Positions 58,481 to 64,000 of a stretch of DNA of 64,000 nucleotides are shown here, in pieces (the stretch's first letter is position 1; the number at the start of each line of letters is the position of its first letter). Below the pieces are notes generated by a model, which had not been told where the DNA came from, made no database searches, and was given only the letters and a program-made list of their open reading frames with translations. The position numbers and the translations under genes were made by a program. The stretch comes from Australimonas brisbanensis (GTDB lineage Bacteria; Chloroflexota; Dehalococcoidia; Lucifugimonadales; Australimonadaceae): positions 9,797 through 73,796 of the forward strand of contig JAYQTA010000010.1 of assembly GCA_038147155.1 (NCBI GenBank), read 5' to 3'.

Positions 58481-60703
58481 ATGTCAGTGACCACTGTGCA
58501 GATGGAGGTCGCCGGGAAGACCCTGTCCATCGAGACGGGGCTCTTCGCCCAGCAGGCCAACGGGTCGGTCGTCGTGCGCTACGGCGAGACGGTCGTCCTG
58601 GTCACCGCCGTCATGGGCGGGGTGCGCGAGGGGATGGACTTCTTCCCCCTCACCGTGGACTACGAGGAGCGCCTGTACGCCGTGGGCCGCATCCCCGGCA
58701 GCTTTTTCCGCCGGGAGGGGCGCCCCACCACTGAGGCGACGCTGGCCGCGCGCCTGGCGGACCGTCCGCTGCGCCCGCGTTTCCCCAAGGGGATGCGCAA
58801 CGAGGTGCAGATCATCGCCACGATCCTGTCGGTTGACCACGTTAACCAGCCGGACATCATGGCCATCACCGGCGCCTCCGCCGCCCTGTCCATCTCCGAC
58901 ATCCCCTTCAACGGCCCCGTGGCCGCCACCCGCATGGGCTACGTGGACGGCGAGCTGGTTGTGAACCCCACCTACGAGCAGCTGGCCGAGTCCAAGCTGG
59001 ACCTGACCATCGCTGGCTCGCGCGATGCCATCATCATGATCGAGGCGGGGGCCAAGGAGGTCTCCGAGGACATCGTGCTGGAAGCGCTGCGCCTGGGCCA
59101 GGAGAACAACGTCAATCTGGTGGAGCTGCAGGAGCAGCTGGTGGCCAAGGTGGGCCGCGAGAAGGTCTCCGTGCGCACCGCCGTTGCCGTCGACGCGGAC
59201 CTGCAGGCCCGCGTGGATGAGCTGGCCGGGCCCAAGATCGGCGAGCTGATCGACCGCGGCGAGGGCCGTGGCGAGCGCTCCGCCGCCGTCAAGGCCATCG
59301 AGGAGGCAGTCGCCGCAGCGCTGCTGGGCGAGTTCGAGCCCTCGGACATCGGCAAGGCCTTCTACGAGACCCTCAAGAAGACCACCCGCTCCAAGATCCT
59401 CTACGAGTCCAAGCGCCCCGACGGGCGCAAGCTCACCGAGGTGCGCGAGCTCTCCTCCACCGTGGGCGTGCTGCCTCGGGTGCACGGCTCGGCGCTCTTC
59501 CAGCGCGGCGAGACCCAGATCCTCACCGTGGCCACCCTGGGCTCGCTCACCATGGAGCAGAAGCTCGATGGGCTCTCGCCCATCGACTCCAAGCGCTACA
59601 TCCACCACTACAACTTCCCGCCCTACTCCACGGGTGAGGCCCGCCGCATCGGCACGGGCCGCCGGGAGATCGGTCACGGGGCCCTCGCCGAGCGCGCGCT
59701 GCTGCCGGTGATCCCCGACGAGACCGAGTTCCCCTACGCCTTCCGCCTGGTGTCCGAGGCACTGGGCTCCAACGGCTCCACCTCCATGGGTTCGGTGTGC
59801 GGCTCCACCATGTCGCTGATGGACGCGGGCGTGCCCATCAAGGCGCCGGTCTCCGGCGTGGCCATGGGCCTGGTCACCGACGACAAGGGCACCTTCCAGG
59901 TGCTCACCGACATCCAGGGCGTCGAGGACTTCTTCGGCGACATGGACTTCAAGGTGGCTGGCACCGAGGCGGGCATCACCGCCCTGCAGATGGACATCAA
60001 GGCCTCGGGCATCTCCATGGACGTGTTCCGCACCGCCCTGGCCCAGGCCAAGGAGGGGCGCGCGCACATCCTCCAGCACATGCTCCAGACCATCGCCACT
60101 CCGCGCCAGGAGCTCAACCCCAACGCCCCGCGCATGACCCGCATCTCCATCCCCGTGGACAAGATCGGCGCGCTGATCGGCCCGGGCGGCAAGACGATCC
60201 GCGGCATCATCGAGGCCACCGGCGCGTCCATCGACGTGGACAACGACGGCTCGGTGACCGTGGGCGCCACCTCCGGCACCGCTGCCGACGAGGCGATCCG
60301 CATGATCCAGGGGCTCACCAAGGACGTGATGGTGGGCGAGCGCTACACCGGGAAGGTCTCGCGCCTGATGAACTTCGGCGCCTTCGTGGAGATCCTCCCC
60401 GGCAAGGAGGGGCTCGTCCACATCTCCGAGCTGGCCACCGAGCGGGTGGGCACCGTGCAGGACGTGGTGAACGTGGGCGATGAGATCGAGGTCATGGTGG
60501 TCGAGATCGACCGCATGGGCCGCATCAACCTCTCGCGCCGCGCCGTCCTGGAGGACCTCTCGCCCGAGGAGGTGGGTGCCTCCCGCGGTGGTGATGGCGA
60601 CCGCGGCCCGCGTCGCGATGGCGACCGTGGCCCGCGCCGCGACGGCGACCGCGGCCGGAGCCGGGATGGCGACCGTGGCCCGCGCCGGGACTTCCGCCGC
60701 TAG
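58481..60703 (+). CDS. pnp: Polynucleotide phosphorylase
   Basis: A 740-residue PNPase: two RNase PH domains (about 1-220 and 310-545), a KH domain (KIGALIGPGGKTIRGIIE) and an S1 domain (YTGKVSRLMNFGAFVEILPG). It degrades RNA 3' to 5' with phosphate and can add tails. ATG at 58481 has GAGGAG at 9 bases; an upstream ATG at 58454 lacks a ribosome site. The C-terminus ends in tandem GDRGPRRD-type repeats (about the last 40 residues), a lineage-specific basic/acidic tail that may bind RNA. Confidence 0.96.
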   Translation: MSVTTVQMEVAGKTLSIETGLFAQQANGSVVVRYGETVVLVTAVMGGVREGMDFFPLTVDYEERLYAVGRIPGSFFRREGRPTTEATLAARLADRPLRPRFPKGMRNEVQIIATILSVDHVNQPDIMAITGASAALSISDIPFNGPVAATRMGYVDGELVVNPTYEQLAESKLDLTIAGSRDAIIMIEAGAKEVSEDIVLEALRLGQENNVNLVELQEQLVAKVGREKVSVRTAVAVDADLQARVDELAGPKIGELIDRGEGRGERSAAVKAIEEAVAAALLGEFEPSDIGKAFYETLKKTTRSKILYESKRPDGRKLTEVRELSSTVGVLPRVHGSALFQRGETQILTVATLGSLTMEQKLDGLSPIDSKRYIHHYNFPPYSTGEARRIGTGRREIGHGALAERALLPVIPDETEFPYAFRLVSEALGSNGSTSMGSVCGSTMSLMDAGVPIKAPVSGVAMGLVTDDKGTFQVLTDIQGVEDFFGDMDFKVAGTEAGITALQMDIKASGISMDVFRTALAQAKEGRAHILQHMLQTIATPRQELNPNAPRMTRISIPVDKIGALIGPGGKTIRGIIEATGASIDVDNDGSVTVGATSGTAADEAIRMIQGLTKDVMVGERYTGKVSRLMNFGAFVEILPGKEGLVHISELATERVGTVQDVVNVGDEIEVMVVEIDRMGRINLSRRAVLEDLSPEEVGASRGGDGDRGPRRDGDRGPRRDGDRGRSRDGDRGPRRDFRR

Positions 60704-60717
60704 GACAGGAGCACGAA

Positions 60718-60743
60718 GAGGCCCCGGCGGAGCCGGGGCCCTC
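60718..60743 (+). terminator. Terminator after pnp
   Basis: An 11-bp G+C stem with one extra C and loop GGA, followed by CTTCACC. It lies in the 50-bp gap after pnp. Confidence 0.7.
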
Positions 60744-60753
60744 GCTTCACCCC

Positions 60754-61059
60754 ATGAGTGCGTTCATCAAGCGACTGGTGCTCTGGTTCTTCCTCGCCGT
60801 GCCTGTGGGCACCGGCGCGGGAGTCGCCGTTTCCCTGTGGCTTCCGGCAGACGCCGCGGTTGACCGGTTCACGGCGGCGGGCAACGGGGCCATCGCGGGC
60901 TTCGCCCTGGGGGTGTTCGGGGCGGTGGCCGCTGCGGCCACCCTGGCCGCCACGCGCACGCGCCTGTGCGCCGCCGGGGGCTCCGAGTGCCTCAGCGGGG
61001 CCATCATCGCCTACGGGCTGGTGGCCTTCGGGCTGGTCTTCCTGCTGCTGGTGGGCTAG
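60754..61059 (+). CDS. Small membrane protein of unknown function
   Basis: A 101-residue protein with three predicted hydrophobic helices (LVLWFFLAVPVGTGAGVAV, GAIAGFALGVFGAVAAAATL, AIIAYGLVAFGLVFLLLVG). A short loop holds two Cys (RLCAAGGSECLS). No family is recognised. The ATG is 50 bp after the pnp stop without a strong ribosome site. It is convergent with dapA, overlapping by 4 bp. Confidence 0.6.
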   Translation: MSAFIKRLVLWFFLAVPVGTGAGVAVSLWLPADAAVDRFTAAGNGAIAGFALGVFGAVAAAATLAATRTRLCAAGGSECLSGAIIAYGLVAFGLVFLLLVG

Positions 61060-61955
61060 GCGCCCACGGGCAGGTCGATGGCATAGCCGGAGAGCAACTC
61101 ATCCAGGAACGCTGACGTCTTGGCGTCCGCCTCCACCAGGGGCAGGCGCAGCCCGCCCACCCGCAAGCCCACTTTGTTCAGCGCGTACTTGACCGGGATG
61201 GGGTTGGACACCACGAATAGGCCCTGGGAGAGGGGCAGCTGGCGGGTGTGCTCTGCCGCTGCCTCCTCGAGCCGGCCCTCCAGCACCAGGGCCATGAGCC
61301 GCTGGATCTGCTTGCCGATCAGGTGCGAGGTGACGCTCACCACCCCATACCCGCCCAGGCACAGGAGGCCGAAGGTGTCCGTGTCGTTGCCCGACCAGAC
61401 CCTGAACCCGTCGGGCGCCCCGGACACGATGCGGGCCATCTGGACGAAGTCGCCCGAGGCCTCCTTGATGCCCACGATATTGGGCACCTCGTGCGCCAGA
61501 CGCAGGGTGGTCTCGGCGCTCATGTTCACGATGGTGCGCCCCGGCACGTTGTAGAGGATGCACGGGAGCGAGGTGGACTCTGCCACGGCCTTGAAGTGCC
61601 GGTAGAGCCCCTCCTGGGTGGGCTTGTTGTAGTAGGGCACCACCAGCAGCAGCGCGTCGGCCCCGGCCTGCTGGGCGGAACGGGAGAGGCGTATCGTCTC
61701 GCCGGTGCCGTTGGTGCCGGACCCGGCGATGACAGTGGCCGAATCGCCCACCGCCTCCTTCACCGTGGCCCACAGCCGATGGTTCTCCTCGGGCTCTAGG
61801 GCCGGGTTCTCCCCCGTGGTCCCCGTGACCACCAGCCCGTCGGAGCCAGAGGCCACCAGCGCGCGGGCCAGCACGCCGGCCTGGGCGTAGTCCACCACCA
61901 GGTCCCGGTCGAAGGGCGTCACCATGGCCGTCAGCAGCCTGCCCAACTCCGCCAT
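61056..61955 (-). CDS. dapA: 4-hydroxy-tetrahydrodipicolinate synthase
   Basis: A 299-residue TIM-barrel aldolase condensing pyruvate with aspartate semialdehyde. The Schiff-base Lys164 is in VGIKEASG, the catalytic Tyr135 in YNVPGRT, and VTGTTGE is the carboxylate-binding site. ATG at 61955 has GGGAGG 5 bases upstream; a longer reading enters the asd gene. It is the last gene of the dapB-asd-dapA operon, 31 bp after asd. Confidence 0.95.
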   Translation of the reverse strand: MAELGRLLTAMVTPFDRDLVVDYAQAGVLARALVASGSDGLVVTGTTGENPALEPEENHRLWATVKEAVGDSATVIAGSGTNGTGETIRLSRSAQQAGADALLLVVPYYNKPTQEGLYRHFKAVAESTSLPCILYNVPGRTIVNMSAETTLRLAHEVPNIVGIKEASGDFVQMARIVSGAPDGFRVWSGNDTDTFGLLCLGGYGVVSVTSHLIGKQIQRLMALVLEGRLEEAAAEHTRQLPLSQGLFVVSNPIPVKYALNKVGLRVGGLRLPLVEADAKTSAFLDELLSGYAIDLPVGA

Positions 61956-61986
61956 CACGCCTCCCGCGTCCGTGCTTGGGGGTAGG

Positions 61987-63003
61987 TTAGCGCAGCCACG
62001 CCTTGCGGCGCACCACCTCTTCGGCGATCTGCACCGCGTTGGTGGCCGCGCCCTTGCGCAGGTTGTCGGAGACCACCCAGAGCGCCAGGCCCTTGGGATT
62101 GGAGGCGTCGGCTCGGATGCGGCCGACGAACGTCTCGTCCTTCCCCTCGCCCTCAAGGGGCATGGGGTAGCGCCTGTTCGCCGGGTCGTCCGTCACCACC
62201 ACGCCGCGGAACCCGGAGAGCAGCTCGCGGGCCTCGCCGGGGGCCATGGCCTCGGTGAACTCCACGTGCACCGACTCCGAGTGGCACAGCTGCACCGGCA
62301 CCCGCACGCAGGTGGCGGAGATGGCGATGTCGGGGGCGTGCATGATCTTGCGCGTCTCCTGCATCATCTTCACCTCCTCGGAGGTGTAGCCGTTGTCCCT
62401 GAACGAGCCGATGTGGGGCAGCAGGTTGTAGGCGATCTGGTAGGGGTAGGCGGCGGCCTCGGTGGGCCGTCCGGCCAGCAGGTCGGCGTTCTGGCGGTCC
62501 AGTTCCGCCATGGCCGCAGCGCCCGTCCCGCTCACCGACTGGTAGGTGTCCACCACGATGCGCGTGATGGGGTTGGCGCGGTGCAGGGGCCACAGCGCCA
62601 TCACCATGGTGGTCGTGGAGCAGTTGGGGATGGACAGGATGCCCCTGTGGCCGTCCACGTCGTCCCCGTTCACCTCCGGGATCACCAGCGGCACGTCCGG
62701 GTCCATGCGCCAGACGGCGGAGTCGTCGATGACCACGCACCCGCAGTCCGCCGCCAGGCGGCCCATATCGCGGCTCACCTGATCATTGGCGGAGATGAAC
62801 GCGATGTCGCTCTCGCGGAAGAGTGCCTCGGTGGCCAGTTCCAGCGTGATGGGCTTGCCCTTGAAGGTGAGCGTCTTGCCCACCGAGCGCTCCGATGCGC
62901 ACAGGCGCAGGCTGCTCATGGGGAAGTTGCGCTCCTCCAGCACCTGGAGGGCGACCTTGCCGACGGCGCCGGTGGCACCGACGATGACCACGCGAGGATC
63001 CAC
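61987..63003 (-). CDS. asd: Aspartate-semialdehyde dehydrogenase
   Basis: A 338-residue NADPH enzyme making aspartate semialdehyde from aspartyl phosphate. The N-terminal GATGAVG is the cofactor site; the active Cys128 is in IPNCSTT, and QSVSGTGAAAM and CVRVPV are conserved. GTG at 63003 has AGGAG 7 bases upstream. It supplies the substrate for DapA and starts 47 bp after dapB, an operon for lysine and diaminopimelate. Confidence 0.95.
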   Translation of the reverse strand: MDPRVVIVGATGAVGKVALQVLEERNFPMSSLRLCASERSVGKTLTFKGKPITLELATEALFRESDIAFISANDQVSRDMGRLAADCGCVVIDDSAVWRMDPDVPLVIPEVNGDDVDGHRGILSIPNCSTTTMVMALWPLHRANPITRIVVDTYQSVSGTGAAAMAELDRQNADLLAGRPTEAAAYPYQIAYNLLPHIGSFRDNGYTSEEVKMMQETRKIMHAPDIAISATCVRVPVQLCHSESVHVEFTEAMAPGEARELLSGFRGVVVTDDPANRRYPMPLEGEGKDETFVGRIRADASNPKGLALWVVSDNLRKGAATNAVQIAEEVVRRKAWLR

Positions 63004-63050
63004 GTTCCTACTCCTGGATGGGGTCTGCTAAGGGGACGCAGGGGCTGGGG

Positions 63051-63848
63051 CTAGAGGTCCATCACCTTATCGAGGCCCACGGCCAGCCCCTTGAGGGTGC
63101 GCACCTTGCGGACCGCCAGCAGCACGCCGGGCATATAGCACTCCCGGTCGATGGTGTCGTGCCGCAGCGAGAGCGTCTGGCCCGCGCCGCCGAAGGTCAC
63201 CTGGTGGTGGGCGAGACGCCCCGGCATGCGAGTGGCATGGATGGCGATGCCGTGGGAATCCGCGCCGCGAGCGCCGGGCAGCGGCTCGCGCTCCGGGTCG
63301 TTGTGGATGAAGGGCTCCGGGTGGGCGGCCGCGATCGCCTGAGCGATGCCCAGGGCTGTGCCCGAGGGCGAGTCCACCTTGTGTTGGTGGTGTTCCTCCG
63401 CGATCTCCACGTACTCGAAGTAGGGTGCGGCCAGCGCCGCCAGCTTCCCCAGCAGCACCGCGCCGATGGTGAAGTTGGGCGCCAGCAGCCCCCCTACCCG
63501 GTGCTCGCGGCACAGCCCGTCGAGGTAGGCCACCTGCTCCGGGCTGATGCCCGTGGTGCCGATGACAGGGCTCACTCCCGCGCCGATGGCCAGCGCGCAC
63601 ATGGGCACCGAGGCTGCGGCCAGGGAGAAGTCCACCACCACGTCGGGGCGCGCGTGCTCGAATGCCATGCGTGCGTCGGTGTAGTAGGGGGCGCCACCCG
63701 GTAGGTCCGCCGCCTCGGCGGGCTCCAGCCGGTCGATGGCCGCCACCAGGGCCAAGCCCTCAGCGCCCGCCACGGCGCGCAGCACCTCACGGCCCACGCG
63801 GCCGGCGGCCCCGTGGACGGCGACCTTCAATTGCTGCTTGCTGGGCAC
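63051..63848 (-). CDS. dapB: 4-hydroxy-tetrahydrodipicolinate reductase
   Basis: A 265-residue reductase of the lysine/diaminopimelate pathway. GAAGRVGR is the NAD(P) loop, VVDFSLAAA, GTTGIS and EEHHQHKVDSPSGTA with the catalytic His pair are all in place. It is first in the dapB-asd-dapA operon. The start is GTG at 63848 with a weak ribosome site; an alternative initiator a few codons later is possible. Confidence 0.93.
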   Translation of the reverse strand: MPSKQQLKVAVHGAAGRVGREVLRAVAGAEGLALVAAIDRLEPAEAADLPGGAPYYTDARMAFEHARPDVVVDFSLAAASVPMCALAIGAGVSPVIGTTGISPEQVAYLDGLCREHRVGGLLAPNFTIGAVLLGKLAALAAPYFEYVEIAEEHHQHKVDSPSGTALGIAQAIAAAHPEPFIHNDPEREPLPGARGADSHGIAIHATRMPGRLAHHQVTFGGAGQTLSLRHDTIDRECYMPGVLLAVRKVRTLKGLAVGLDKVMDL

Positions 63849-63913
63849 GGGGCACGTCCGGGAGTGTGATGCGGGAAGTATAGCAGCGGGGCGGCCCGCC
63901 CCCCGGCCGGCCC

Positions 63914-63946
63914 GGGGGGGGGGGGCGGGGGGGGGCGGGGGGGGGG
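63914..63946. repeat. Poly-G tract
   Basis: About 33 bases of G interrupted by only two C, unlike anything else in the window. It joins the dapB upstream region to a lipoprotein start on the minus strand. It may encode a run of prolines on that strand or may be a sequencing or assembly artefact. Confidence 0.9.
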
Positions 63947-64000
63947 TGTCGCCACCACAGGCGGCCAGCGCAAGGGCCAGCCCAGCCCCCAGGACCAGGG
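63945..64000 (-). CDS. Lipoprotein signal peptide, gene cut by window edge and poly-G tract
   Basis: On the minus strand the end of the window reads LVLGAGLALALAACGGDTP, a bacterial lipoprotein signal with lipobox LAAC and the modified Cys. The frame then enters the poly-G tract as prolines and does not match a known protein before dapB. The start codon lies beyond 64000. The gene is either very short and broken here or misassembled. Confidence 0.45.

Overview
This window is a G+C-rich bacterial chromosome segment with about 65 tightly packed protein genes, four tRNA genes, several broken genes and an unusual family of intergenic repeats. Most starts have a Shine-Dalgarno sequence, and many neighbours overlap by 1-4 bp. 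The gene content resembles a free-living Chloroflexota, possibly a Dehalococcoidia/SAR202-like lineage. It includes several F420/FMN luciferase-like oxidoreductases, an enolase-superfamily enzyme, many MFS carriers, amidohydrolases and amidases, MaoC hydratases, a GrdB-like selenoprotein and a 7TM-type histidine kinase remnant. This placement is inferred from gene content only; the window has no rRNA gene or other decisive marker.

Layout: 1-5.6 kb holds housekeeping genes (ABC exporter, rimI, PPOX protein, histidine phosphatase, endonuclease III, SprT-like protein, MarC). 5.6-30.5 kb is mostly accessory catabolism: metal-dependent hydrolases, two luciferase-like enzymes, argC, tRNA-Glu, ArfB, a GrdB-family protein with an in-frame TGA, an enolase-family dehydratase with a sugar epimerase, and a hydrolase/RidA/TPP-decarboxylase/amidase cluster with a PEP-mutase-family lyase. 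30.6-45.7 kb carries a DrrAB-type ABC pair, an EamA carrier, gdhA with two tandem MFS carriers, RNase D, a lone molybdenum hydroxylase subunit and more MFS genes. It also holds two head-to-head truncated genes and a MoxR-HPt pseudogene. 46-51.8 kb has a TldD/TldE pair with a HEAT protein, Nudix, GNAT and two MaoC proteins. 52-64 kb has tRNA-Trp, tRNA-Leu and tRNA-Cys, a secreted protein, two amt-glnK units, rpsO-pnp and the dapB-asd-dapA lysine operon.

Three observations stand out. (1) 15266-16438 reads as one protein of about 390 residues only if TGA at 15734 encodes selenocysteine. It gives a Sec-x-x-Cys motif, and a 6-bp hairpin with a GGUCA loop starts exactly 11 nt downstream, as expected for a bacterial SECIS. 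(2) The first amt gene is preceded by four pentamers at exact 11-bp spacing that match the actinobacterial GlnR box; the second amt has a three-pentamer version. (3) Four intergenic regions carry copies of a modular repeat made of short hairpins whose stems change in a compensatory way between copies. One copy, with an adjoining 40-bp perfect palindrome, has replaced the 3' end of a hydrolase gene.

Gene decay is also visible. A hybrid histidine kinase and a MoxR ATPase carry in-frame stops that are all explained by CAA/CAG to TAA/TAG changes, plus internal deletions. Both glnK copies carry G/C-run indels that may be real or may be assembly errors.
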